DNA of 31,752 bases. It comes from a virus. The DNA is taken from positions 1 through 31,752 of the IMG/VR virus record IMGVR_UViG_3300043446_001152; one strand, 5' to 3'. The number at the start of each line of letters is the position of its first letter. Within the stretch, counting starts at the first letter, position 1. Made by a program: the position numbers and the translations under genes. The notes below the pieces were generated by a model, which did not search any database, was not told the origin of the DNA, and was given only the letters and a program-made list of their open reading frames with translations. Positions 16,308 through 22,986 of this stretch are shown here, piece after piece.

Positions 16308-17472
16308 AACAGGTTTAGAGGATGCAAAAGTGATTAATCAAATGACCGTTTTCAACTCTCAAGAAGTTGATACTAAAAAACAACCAATGTTTTTTGGACA
16401 ACCATTAGGAATTCAGAGATATGATTCTTACAAATATCCCATCTTCGAAAAACTTACAACTCAACAATTAGGATACTTTTGGAGACCCGAGGAGGTCTCC
16501 TTACAAAAAGACCGTGGAGATTATCAATCTCTTCGTCCAGAACAAAAACATATCTTTACTTCTAATCTAAAATATCAAGTTATGCTTGATAGTGTTCAAG
16601 GTCGTGGACCTGGTATGGCATTTGCTCCATACTGCTCACTTCCCGAACTGGAAGCGTGTATGAAGGTCTGGGAGTTTATGGAAATGATCCACTCCCGTTC
16701 ATACACATATATCATCAAGAATGTTTATTCAGACCCTTCGGATGTGTTTGATACGATTCTTAAAGATGATCGTATTCTTGAACGCGCTGTGAGTGTAACT
16801 GAAGCATATAATGACTTTATCAATAGTGCTCAACATTATGGAACTTCTGAACTTTGGAAACATGCCCAAGAACAAGTTCCTTACGCACAAGCAGAAAGAT
16901 ATGAACTCAAACGCAAACTTTTCAGAGCAGTTGCAAACGTTAATATTCTTGAAGGTATTCGCTTTTACGTCAGTTTCGCTTGCAGTTTTGCATTTGGCGA
17001 ACTCAAACTTATGGAAGGAAGTGCAAAAATCATTGGACTGATTGCTCGTGATGAGAATCAGCATCTGGTCATCACTCAGAACATTCTGAATAAGTGGAAA
17101 GAAGGTGATGACCCCGATATGAAGAAAATCTCACAGGAAGAGGAGCAGTGGGTCTACAAGACCTTTGAGAATGCTGTGAATCAAGAAAAACTTTGGGCAG
17201 AGTATCTGTTCAAGGATGGTTCTATGATTGGTCTGAATGATAAACTTCTTCAGCAATATGTTGAGTGGATTGCTAATCGTCGTATGAAAGCGATTGGTCT
17301 TCGTCCTCTTTATGATATTCCAGCAAAGAACAATCCACTTCCTTGGACTGAGCATTGGATTTCCTCTAAGGGACTTCAAGTGGCACCTCAAGAAACGGAG
17401 CAAGAAACGTATATTATTGGTGGATTAAAGCAAGATATGACATCAAATCATTTTTCTAATTTTAAATTGTAA
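16288..17472 (+). CDS. nrdB: Ribonucleotide reductase class I, beta subunit NrdB
   Basis: Diiron/tyrosyl-radical subunit. The ligands and radical site align with E. coli R2: Asp in MLDSVQGR, Glu and His in EMIHSRSY with the radical Tyr at the end of that motif, Glu in ILEGIRFY, Glu and His in RDENQH. Length 394 aa. It starts with GTG at 16288 behind an exceptionally strong ribosome site GGAGGAGG (16274-16281), overlapping nrdA by 20 nt; the strong site probably compensates for the weak start codon and balances the subunits. A UUCG-capped terminator follows. Confidence 0.96.
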   Translation: MSLVRFKTGLEDAKVINQMTVFNSQEVDTKKQPMFFGQPLGIQRYDSYKYPIFEKLTTQQLGYFWRPEEVSLQKDRGDYQSLRPEQKHIFTSNLKYQVMLDSVQGRGPGMAFAPYCSLPELEACMKVWEFMEMIHSRSYTYIIKNVYSDPSDVFDTILKDDRILERAVSVTEAYNDFINSAQHYGTSELWKHAQEQVPYAQAERYELKRKLFRAVANVNILEGIRFYVSFACSFAFGELKLMEGSAKIIGLIARDENQHLVITQNILNKWKEGDDPDMKKISQEEEQWVYKTFENAVNQEKLWAEYLFKDGSMIGLNDKLLQQYVEWIANRRMKAIGLRPLYDIPAKNNPLPWTEHWISSKGLQVAPQETEQETYIIGGLKQDMTSNHFSNFKL

Positions 17473-17517
17473 ATTATTATGAGACTGAAGTTGAATAGTG
17501 AGATTCCAACTTTGATA

Positions 17518-17543
17518 AAGAGGGTCTTCGGATCCTCTTTTTT
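17518..17543 (+). terminator. Intrinsic terminator with UUCG tetraloop after nrdB
   Basis: AAGAGGGTC (17518-17526) pairs with GATCCTCTT (17531-17539), one G-T wobble, around a TTCG tetraloop, followed by a T run that merges into TATAAATA. Confidence 0.85.
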
Positions 17544-17551
17544 TATAAATA
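17544..17551 (+). promoter_or_regulatory. Late promoter TATAAATA
   Basis: Perfect late consensus starting at the end of the terminator T run, 26 nt before the ATG at 17577. Confidence 0.8.
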
Positions 17552-17576
17552 AAAGAAAGTAAAACGTATTAGCAAG

Positions 17577-18824
17577 ATGACTCTTTCTTCAAATAACCTG
17601 AATGAAATTGCAAATTTATATGAAAGTATTGTTGCTTCTGAGCAAGAGCAATTAAATGAAGGCGCCGCTGATGCTGGTGTTGCTGCTAGAAATATGATTG
17701 GAGGTGCTGTTAAACGGGGACTTAATGCTACGGCTGATATTGCAGGAGCCCAATATCAAGGATATGCAGGACAAAAAACAACATCCAAGGATCCTATTGC
17801 AAGAGCATCTAATGCTGTTTCAAGGGCAATATCTTCTCCAGTTAGAGATGCTGGAAATTTTGTAAAGGGATTAGTAACAGGGCAAGGAGATAAGGCAGCA
17901 AAACCTGCAGCACCTGCCAAATATAAGTCATCTTCTGATGGTAAGATGTATGCAAATTATAATGATGCACTTGCAGCACATAATTCTCGTTTGAAATCTG
18001 GCACCGGTTCCTCTGGTGCTCGTCCTCCCGCTGGTGGTGCTCGTCCTCCCGCTGGTGGTGCTCGTCCTCCCGCTGGTGGTGCTCGTCCTCCCGCTGGTGG
18101 TGCTGGTACTACTGGAGGTCCTAAAGTTCTTCCAACCAAACCAGCAGCATCTGCAAAACCAGCAGGTTCTCCGATGCAACAATGGGCAGCAGCACATTCA
18201 GATCTTGCTGCTAAAGTAAAACCAGGACAATCTGGTTATGGTGATATTCAAAAACAAAGAAATGCAGCGTCTCTAAGTGCTCCAGCAGCGCCTGCAACTT
18301 CTACATTAGGTCGTACAGTAGCAGCAGCATCAAGACCACAAACAGCATTTACTCCTCGTCCTGCAACCACTGCTCAAGCAACTGCTGCTGCTCCTAGCAC
18401 CTCTCCTGCTGCTTCTGGAAGCGTTGCTACTCAAACTAATAAACTTGCTGCTATGAAGCAACAACCTCAAGTAAAACCAGCAGGTGCAGGTGGCGCTCCA
18501 AGAGATAAGCCCCTTTGGGAAGGAGTTGATGCCTATGACCTCGTTCTTGAGTATCTCTTCGACAACGGGCACGTAGACACCTTAGAAGAAGCGCATTATG
18601 TCATGATGGAGTTAGATGCTGAAATCATTCAAGATATTGTTGAAGCTCACAAACCTCTTCCAACTCAAAAAATGCAGAATAGAAGATATTATGTTCATAT
18701 GAAGACTGGAGAAGCTGCTGGTAGTTCCAATAATGAGAAAATTAGAGATGTGCTGGATAAGTATAAGAAAGATCCAGAAGGTGAAGCAGCAAAAGCAAAG
18801 GCAAAATCAAAATATAAAGGTTGA
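17577..18824 (+). CDS. Low-complexity virion structural protein candidate with GARPPAG repeats
   Basis: 415 aa with a short helical N-terminus containing LxE-type sites (EQLNE/G) like those cut by the T4 gp21 prohead protease. A long Ala/Pro/Gly/Ser/Thr-rich disordered middle follows, including four perfect GARPPAG heptads (about residues 147-174). The ordered acidic C-terminal module (DAYDLVLEYLF...TLEEAHYVMMEL) recurs, as I recall, in several cyanophage structural proteins, and the tail is basic. The perfect late promoter upstream supports a head or virion role. No catalytic motif. Composition is much more GC-rich in the repeat than in neighbouring genes. Confidence 0.7.
   Translation: MTLSSNNLNEIANLYESIVASEQEQLNEGAADAGVAARNMIGGAVKRGLNATADIAGAQYQGYAGQKTTSKDPIARASNAVSRAISSPVRDAGNFVKGLVTGQGDKAAKPAAPAKYKSSSDGKMYANYNDALAAHNSRLKSGTGSSGARPPAGGARPPAGGARPPAGGARPPAGGAGTTGGPKVLPTKPAASAKPAGSPMQQWAAAHSDLAAKVKPGQSGYGDIQKQRNAASLSAPAAPATSTLGRTVAAASRPQTAFTPRPATTAQATAAAPSTSPAASGSVATQTNKLAAMKQQPQVKPAGAGGAPRDKPLWEGVDAYDLVLEYLFDNGHVDTLEEAHYVMMELDAEIIQDIVEAHKPLPTQKMQNRRYYVHMKTGEAAGSSNNEKIRDVLDKYKKDPEGEAAKAKAKSKYKG
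18015..18098 (+). repeat. Four perfect 21-bp tandem repeats encoding GARPPAG
   Basis: The unit begins GGTGCTCGTCCTCCC and repeats at 18015, 18036, 18057 and 18078 without a mismatch, in frame. Identity at third codon positions points to recent expansion by slippage rather than selection on protein alone. Confidence 0.9.
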
Positions 18825-18844
18825 TAAAAACTTAAATAATACTC

Positions 18845-18871
18845 AAAGGGGGTTGACAAACCCCCTTTTTT
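18845..18871 (+). terminator. Intrinsic terminator with TTGACA at its apex
   Basis: AAAGGGGGTT (18845-18854) pairs with AACCCCCTTT (18859-18868) around a GACA tetraloop, followed by T. The loop and adjoining stem bases form a perfect -35 box. Confidence 0.85.
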
Positions 18872-18882
18872 ATTGCTAGACT
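18853..18882 (+). promoter_or_regulatory. Sigma70-type promoter overlapping the terminator
   Basis: TTGACA (18853-18858), 18-nt spacer, TAGACT (18877-18882). The spacer is the 3' half of the terminator and its T run. Predicted start near 18889, upstream of the GIY-YIG-like gene. Confidence 0.55.
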
Positions 18883-18900
18883 AGGTTTGTCCCGGTTAAA

Positions 18901-18908
18901 GATAAATA
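18901..18908 (+). promoter_or_regulatory. Putative late promoter GATAAATA
   Basis: One mismatch to the late consensus. With T4 spacing the start falls near 18914, inside the upstream arm of the inverted repeat at 18911-18937. Confidence 0.55.
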
Positions 18909-18910
18909 AT

Positions 18911-18937
18911 AGCTCATAAGATTACTTTATATGAGCT
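18911..18937 (+). promoter_or_regulatory. Inverted repeat covering the start codon of the GIY-YIG-like gene
   Basis: AGCTCATA (18911-18918) is a perfect inverted match to TATGAGCT (18930-18937), which contains the ATG at 18931. In an early transcript from 18889 it would fold and hide the start codon. Confidence 0.65.
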
Positions 18938-19386
18938 ATGAAAACCCTTGGATATACGATGGAGAAGTATTTGAGTTTTCTCATATTCAAGATTGGTTTG
19001 GTTTTGTTTATCATATTCACTGCACTACAACTGGGCGTAGTTACATTGGTAGAAAATATTTCTGGTCATTCCGCACACCAAAGGGAAAATCTAGAAAAGT
19101 TAAATCAGAGTCTGATTGGAAGCAATACTACGGATCTTGTCCAGAACTCAAAGAAGATGTAAAAAAATACGGTAAAGAATGTTTCCAAAGAAAAATATTA
19201 TCTTTGCATAAGACCAAGGGCAAATGCAATTTTGAAGAGACAAGACAACTTTTCCTAAATAATGTGCTGACCGAAGCACTTGACTCTGGAGTTCCTGCAT
19301 ACTATAATAGTAACATACTCTCCAGATACTTTAGGAAGGATTATTTTGATGGTTACCCTGGAACAGACCCTTCGGACATCACATGA
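18931..19386 (+). CDS. GIY-YIG-like endonuclease (SegE-like)
   Basis: 151 aa. The GIY-YIG signature is recognisable as FGFVYHIH (about residues 23-30) followed by RSYIGRKYF (about 36-44). Next come a basic SDWKQYYGSC segment and KKYGKECFQRKIL, the arrangement seen in Seg-type and related phage endonucleases. Such proteins are usually free-standing homing endonucleases, but in many cyanophages a copy is a stable resident. It has both an early and a putative late promoter and its start codon lies in a perfect hairpin. The next gene begins 38 nt before its stop. Confidence 0.75.
   Translation: MSYENPWIYDGEVFEFSHIQDWFGFVYHIHCTTTGRSYIGRKYFWSFRTPKGKSRKVKSESDWKQYYGSCPELKEDVKKYGKECFQRKILSLHKTKGKCNFEETRQLFLNNVLTEALDSGVPAYYNSNILSRYFRKDYFDGYPGTDPSDIT
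19280..19308 (+). promoter_or_regulatory. Sigma70-type promoter inside the GIY-YIG-like gene
   Basis: TTGACT (19280-19285), 17-nt spacer, TATAAT (19303-19308). Predicted start near 19315, upstream of the small gene at 19349 and the peptidase/lysozyme pair. Confidence 0.65.
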
Positions 19387-19549
19387 TTGGGCAGTTGATC
19401 GTATTCATTCTCTCTGTGATCAAAAGGACTATGAAGATGCTCAGGCAATTCAATCAGAGTTTAGTGAATGGTTGAATCCAGATATTCCTGATCATGATAT
19501 TTTTTCATTAGAGTTTATAGGAGAAGAAAATGACTTTAGATCTTCATAA
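19349..19549 (+). CDS. 66-aa hypothetical protein, possible UvrB/UvrC-motif-like helix pair
   Basis: The best start is ATG 19349, 8 nt after a strong ribosome site (AGGAAGGA, 19333-19340); longer in-frame starts lie inside the upstream gene without such a site. The protein (MVTLEQTLRTSHDWAVDRIH...) is acidic and helical. The stretch QKDYEDAQAIQSEFSEWL resembles short helical-hairpin motifs of the UvrB/C type, but this is weak. It overlaps the upstream gene by 38 nt and the peptidase gene by 20 nt, so it is translated as part of this cluster. Confidence 0.65.
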   Translation: MVTLEQTLRTSHDWAVDRIHSLCDQKDYEDAQAIQSEFSEWLNPDIPDHDIFSLEFIGEENDFRSS

Positions 19550-20210
19550 CTTTTTTAAGTATTATGATGAAAAGAATCCAAATCATGTGGCAGCAGTTCA
19601 ATGGTTAGAGGATAACCTTCCTGCTGAATACATGGATGATTCAGAAACTGATTGGGTACAAATTTTCAGGACTAAACCACCAACACCTGCGGTTCTTGCA
19701 GTCCCTTATTTCAATCAGGTAGATAATTATAGAGATGCTCATAGAACTTGTAACAGTTCTAGTTGCGCCATGTGTCTTGAGTTTTTAAAACCAGGCACTT
19801 TAAAAGGAGCCAAAGGCGATGATGCCTATGTTCAAAAAGTATTTGCAATTGGAGACTCAACAGATCACGCAGTTCAAACCCGTGTTCTTGAAAGCTATGG
19901 TGTTAAGTCACACTTTAGCTACAATCTTTCTTTTTCTGATATTGATAAGAGTTTATCTGCTGGCAAACCTGTCGTTATTGGTATTTTACATCGCGGTTCT
20001 TTATCTGCACCTACTGGTGGGCACATGGTTGTAGTCATTGGAACTACTCCAGATGGTAAAGGTTATTATATTAATGACCCCTATGGATCATTGAATGATA
20101 ATTATACTGGTCCAGTAGAAAATGGTAAAAAGACCATTTACACCAAAGCAGTTCTTAAGTATCGTTGGTGCCCAGGCGGCAACGATGGCTGGGGTCGTAT
20201 CTTTCACTGA
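19530..20210 (+). CDS. C39-type cysteine peptidase, putative endolysin
   Basis: 226 aa. Residues 1-32 (LHNFFKYYDEKNPNHV then VQWLEDNLP) form a module shared with the next gene. The rest is a papain-like C39 peptidase domain: Q63 (PYFNQVDN), candidate nucleophile C74 (RTCNSSSC; C79 is the alternative), H165 (GGHMVVVIG) and D183 (YINDPYG). Such phage proteins are expected to cut peptide bridges of peptidoglycan. It starts at ATG 19530 after AGGAG, inside the end of the previous gene. Adjacent to the GH24 lysozyme, it would provide peptide cleavage next to glycan cleavage. No signal peptide, so release would need a holin. Confidence 0.8.
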   Translation: MTLDLHNFFKYYDEKNPNHVAAVQWLEDNLPAEYMDDSETDWVQIFRTKPPTPAVLAVPYFNQVDNYRDAHRTCNSSSCAMCLEFLKPGTLKGAKGDDAYVQKVFAIGDSTDHAVQTRVLESYGVKSHFSYNLSFSDIDKSLSAGKPVVIGILHRGSLSAPTGGHMVVVIGTTPDGKGYYINDPYGSLNDNYTGPVENGKKTIYTKAVLKYRWCPGGNDGWGRIFH

Positions 20211-20224
20211 TAGGAGATAGTACA

Positions 20225-20884
20225 ATGGCAAAAGTAGATTTACACAATTTCTTCAAGTATTATGATGAAAAAAACCCCAACCATGTAAAGGGTGTTCAGT
20301 GGATGGAAGACCATCTTCCAGTTAAATTTCTAGAAGATAATGCAGAGTGGGCAGAGATTTATAGAGGAAAAAAGAATAGTGCTGTAGCAGCTGCTCCAGC
20401 CGCTGCAGCATCTGGTGGTGATGATCTTCCAGCATCTGGTATCAAACTTATTAAAGAGTTTGAAGGATGTAGGTTGAATGCCTATCCAGACCCCCTTTCT
20501 GGCAATCTTCCAATCACAATTGGTTGGGGAAGCACCAGAGATAAAAATGGTGGTCCATTCAGAATGGGTCAAACCATCACTCAGGCAGAAGCAGATTCAT
20601 TATTGGTTGATGAGTGCCGCAAGCACTTTCTTCCAGCACTTCGTAAGATTCCACACTGGAATGAAATGTCTGATGGCAAAAGAGGTGCATTACTTTCCTT
20701 TGCTTATAATCTTGGTGCTGGTTTTTATGGTGGTGATAACTTCAATACCATTACACGCACACTGAAGAATAAAGAATGGGACAAAGTTCCCGATGCGCTT
20801 TACTTATACAGAAATCCTGGTTCAAATGTAGAAGCAGGACTTGCTCGTAGAAGAAAAGCAGAAGGTGAATCTTGGAAACACTAA
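20225..20884 (+). CDS. GH24 lysozyme (T4 e-like) with shared N-terminal module
   Basis: 219-aa muramidase. The N-terminal LHNFFKYYDEKNPNHV module is almost identical to that of the preceding peptidase. An Ala-rich linker follows (about residues 56-68), then the GH24 domain with E80 (EFEGCRL), D89 (AYPD) and T98 (ITIGWG) in the E-D-T positions of T4 lysozyme (E11, D20, T26). The start is ATG 20225 behind AGGAGA (20212-20217); an in-frame ATG at 20165 lies inside the peptidase gene. The small membrane protein downstream is a holin candidate. It is the main endolysin candidate of the window. Confidence 0.9.
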   Translation: MAKVDLHNFFKYYDEKNPNHVKGVQWMEDHLPVKFLEDNAEWAEIYRGKKNSAVAAAPAAAASGGDDLPASGIKLIKEFEGCRLNAYPDPLSGNLPITIGWGSTRDKNGGPFRMGQTITQAEADSLLVDECRKHFLPALRKIPHWNEMSDGKRGALLSFAYNLGAGFYGGDNFNTITRTLKNKEWDKVPDALYLYRNPGSNVEAGLARRRKAEGESWKH

Positions 20885-20907
20885 CCCACGATTAACCCTT
20901 AGGACAA

Positions 20908-21237
20908 ATGACCGACAACAACAAAAGAGAAAAATGTATGAGCACTATCATTAGAGTTACTGTTTTGAGTTGGAGTGCTGCATTACTTACCGCTAGTTAT
21001 GCTGGTCTTCTTGCTAAAATGGATCCTACATTTATTGCAACAGTATTCACTGCTGCAGCTGCAACTTTTGGAGTTGATACTCTGAAGAAGGGTGATAAAG
21101 ATGATGAAGAAAAACCTGCGGCAAGAACCCCAGAACCAGAGTTCGTGATTGAACCAGAACCTATTGTAGAACCAGTTGCAGCAACTGAACCTTGCCCAAC
21201 TTGTGGTGATAATCCAGACTACACAACAAGAGCATAA
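20908..21237 (+). CDS. Small membrane protein, holin candidate
   Basis: 109 aa with two hydrophobic spans (about residues 14-35 and 40-56: VTVLSWSAALLTASYAG, FIATVFTAAAATFGV), an acidic Pro/Glu-rich tail and a C-terminal CPTC pair. Position right after the lysozyme, size and membrane pattern suggest a holin or related lysis regulator. ATG 20908 has an AGGA site; a second in-frame ATG at 20938 would drop ten residues including three positive charges, a layout like dual-start holins. The long acidic tail with CPTC is unusual for a holin, so the call is tentative. Confidence 0.55.
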   Translation: MTDNNKREKCMSTIIRVTVLSWSAALLTASYAGLLAKMDPTFIATVFTAAAATFGVDTLKKGDKDDEEKPAARTPEPEFVIEPEPIVEPVAATEPCPTCGDNPDYTTRA

Positions 21238-21241
21238 AACA

Positions 21242-21355
21242 ATGGCAAAATCAGCAAACAAAGGTAAGAAAGGTTCTGCTGGAGGTAAAACTTCAAAGCA
21301 GAATCAAGGTAATGCGACTGCAAAGAAAGCAAAGAATGGTGGTAAGAAAAAATGA
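21242..21355 (+). CDS. 37-aa protamine-like Lys/Gly-rich peptide
   Basis: Starts 4 nt after the previous stop at ATG 21242. The peptide (MAKSANKGKKGSAGG..., ending GGKKK) contains about one third Lys with Gly, Ala, Ser, Asn and no acidic residue. It would be fully disordered and bind nucleic acid. Similar tiny basic peptides occur in marine T4-like phages, as I recall, without known function. It could condense packaged DNA or be injected, but that is inference. Confidence 0.6.
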   Translation: MAKSANKGKKGSAGGKTSKQNQGNATAKKAKNGGKKK

Positions 21356-21361
21356 GGTATT

Positions 21362-21562
21362 ATGCCAAGAGAGTGGAATACTCCAAAACGTGAATGTTGG
21401 AATGCTCCCATTCATCAAATACTTAAAGCGATAGATAATCACACCCGTCTTCATTTGGAGACGGGTGATTTTTGGCATGAACAGCAAGCAAATATATTGA
21501 GACAATATCTAAGAGATTTAAAAAGTTTTATTCATAAACAAGAAGGTGGTTGGAATGAATGA
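21362..21562 (+). CDS. 66-aa hypothetical protein
   Basis: Starts at ATG 21362, 6 nt after the previous stop, with GAGG-type bases just upstream. Soluble and helical, rich in Trp, His and charged residues (MPREWNTPKRECWN, HLETGDFWHEQQ). No motif recognised. The stop overlaps the next ATG region by 8 nt, consistent with a compact operon. Confidence 0.65.
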   Translation: MPREWNTPKRECWNAPIHQILKAIDNHTRLHLETGDFWHEQQANILRQYLRDLKSFIHKQEGGWNE

Positions 21563-21707
21563 ATTTCCTTGGGGAGTAATGTTAATACTTGGATCAGGTT
21601 TAGTATTCACTGCTTGGTGTATTTACTATATACTTCGGTTAGCATATTTGGAAACAAAAGATGAAACAAATAGCACTGATTCTATCAACACTAAGTCTCA
21701 CTATTAG
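21555..21707 (+). CDS. 50-aa single-span membrane protein
   Basis: ATG 21555 lies inside the end of the previous gene. The protein has one membrane segment (GVMLILGSGLVFTAWCIYYI) and a short polar tail. Its 3' end overlaps the following gene by 47 nt in another frame. Two small membrane proteins in overlapping frames downstream of lysis genes recall Rz/Rz1 spanin pairs, but the coiled coil and lipobox expected of spanins are not seen. Confidence 0.6.
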   Translation: MNEFPWGVMLILGSGLVFTAWCIYYILRLAYLETKDETNSTDSINTKSHY

Positions 21708-21873
21708 TGGTGCTCTTTGTGTAGGTGCCTATCTTACCTACAAGAAAGCAGAAGCAATTTTGAATAACCCAGAAGATTTTGTGGGTGCTGTTGTAGAGAA
21801 GCAAGTCAGTAAAGCATTTGAGAAACTACCGATTCCCAAGATAAATACTGAGAAGTTTAAATTACCATTCTAA
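21661..21873 (+). CDS. 70-aa membrane-anchored protein
   Basis: Begins with a hydrophobic N-terminus (IALILSTLSLTISGALCVGA) that can be a signal anchor, followed by a charged helical tail ending KFKLPF. A Cys follows SGAL but does not match a strict lipobox. It overlaps the 50-aa gene upstream by 47 nt and its stop overlaps the nuclease ATG (TAATG). Function unknown. Confidence 0.6.
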   Translation: MKQIALILSTLSLTISGALCVGAYLTYKKAEAILNNPEDFVGAVVEKQVSKAFEKLPIPKINTEKFKLPF

Positions 21874-22292
21874 TGGCGGATAGAGACCCATACATTTATA
21901 GAATCAAAGAGATTCATAAGGTTGTAGATGGAGATACAATAGATGCGTCAATTGATTTAGGGTTTGATATAAGTTTAGAAAAAAGAATTCGCCTTGCTGG
22001 TGTCGATACCCCAGAGAGCAGAACATCTGACGCGAATGAAAAGAAGTATGGTCTTGAATCTAAAGAATGGTTAAAATATCGCTGCGAGAACGCTAAAAAC
22101 ATTCTAATAAAGACAGAACTTCCAGACTCCACAGAGAAGTATGGTCGTATTATTGGGCATCTCTTTATTAATAATGAACCAACTTCTCTAAATGAACAAA
22201 TGATTGTTTCCGGTTATGCCTGGACTTATGATGGTGGAACAAAGAAAAAGAACTTTGCAGAGTTAGATGCCAAACGTACCAGAAGTTCCTAA
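21873..22292 (+). CDS. Thermonuclease-like (SNase fold) nuclease
   Basis: 139-aa OB-fold nuclease of the staphylococcal type. The active-site set is complete: D21 (VDGDT), R40, D45 and E48 (RLAGVDTPE) and R92 (EKYGRIIG), followed by LNEQMIVSGYAW typical of the family. No signal peptide is seen, so it probably acts inside the host, or after release, on DNA or RNA; breakdown of host nucleic acid for dNTP recycling is a plausible role. A GATAAATA late-like site lies at 21840-21847. Its end overlaps the next gene by 26 nt. Confidence 0.88.
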   Translation: MADRDPYIYRIKEIHKVVDGDTIDASIDLGFDISLEKRIRLAGVDTPESRTSDANEKKYGLESKEWLKYRCENAKNILIKTELPDSTEKYGRIIGHLFINNEPTSLNEQMIVSGYAWTYDGGTKKKNFAELDAKRTRSS

Positions 22293-22986
22293 TATAAAAT
22301 CAAATAATGTAGAAACTCCAAGAGTGGATGTTCCAATCATTCGTTCATTGGAACCTCCACCTATTCTGTTACCAATTAATAGAACACTTCCGAAACCTAT
22401 TGTAGATGTTCCTTTGGACGGCATTCCAAATTATGAACCTATAGATGCTCCTACTGCGGAAGAGTTTAGGAGAATGGTGACTCCGCAACAGGAAAAAAAG
22501 AAAGAAGAAGAGATACAAGAAAAACCCAGAGCACTTCCAGATACAAAACCATTTATACCTCCAATACCAACAGTTACGCAACAAGAAACTCAAACGATTG
22601 CCCCACCACAAAGTAATCTAGGTGTCCCAGAAATCAAAGTTCCATTTGTCGGAGCAGTTCCAGTTCCTCCTAAAGAACAAGTTATTCTTGCTGGCACCAC
22701 TGCTACTGCTAGTGTTGCTGCGGCTCTTGTTGGGAAATCTCTGGTGGAATGGATGGTAGGTAAAATGAAACCTATTATTCAGCAGTTGTTTGTGCGGGCA
22801 AAGCAACTGTTGAACCGAGATCTGACGCCTTACGAGACTCAATTACTCTTTGCTGCCGAACTGGATAAGAAGACTTTAAAACTTTTGAAGAAGGAACAGA
22901 AGGCTGAGAAACTACGCCAGAAGAAGGCATTTGTTGAATCACTACGACATCCGCACATATCTTTGCGTAGGGAGAAGAAGGAATAA
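22267..22986 (+). CDS. Proline-rich protein with one membrane span
   Basis: 239 aa. Residues 1-130 are Pro-rich and disordered (PNVPEVPNIK, PPPILLPINRTLPKP). A hydrophobic stretch near 141-166 (VILAGTTATASVAAALVG) may cross the membrane, and the last 70 residues are strongly basic and helical. The layout resembles proteins that span the periplasm (TonB-like Pro-rich regions), but no named family is recognised. Its last 212 nt overlap the 3' end of a minus-strand gene, so the two messages are antisense there. Confidence 0.65.
   Translation: MPNVPEVPNIKSNNVETPRVDVPIIRSLEPPPILLPINRTLPKPIVDVPLDGIPNYEPIDAPTAEEFRRMVTPQQEKKKEEEIQEKPRALPDTKPFIPPIPTVTQQETQTIAPPQSNLGVPEIKVPFVGAVPVPPKEQVILAGTTATASVAAALVGKSLVEWMVGKMKPIIQQLFVRAKQLLNRDLTPYETQLLFAAELDKKTLKLLKKEQKAEKLRQKKAFVESLRHPHISLRREKKE

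Noticed and set aside
16480-16530. Apparent loss of the NrdB metal ligand (EEVS where E. coli has EEVD)
   Set aside because: Recounting the E. coli sequence places the Asp ligand in LLDSIQG; the phage has MLDSVQG, so all ligands are intact.
17481-17564. 27-codon frame after nrdB (starts MRLKLNSEIP)
   Set aside because: It runs through the UUCG terminator and the late promoter; codon content is dictated by those signals.
18015-18098. CRISPR-like array
   Set aside because: The repeats are contiguous, in frame and without spacers; a coding minisatellite. No CRISPR array was seen anywhere in the window.
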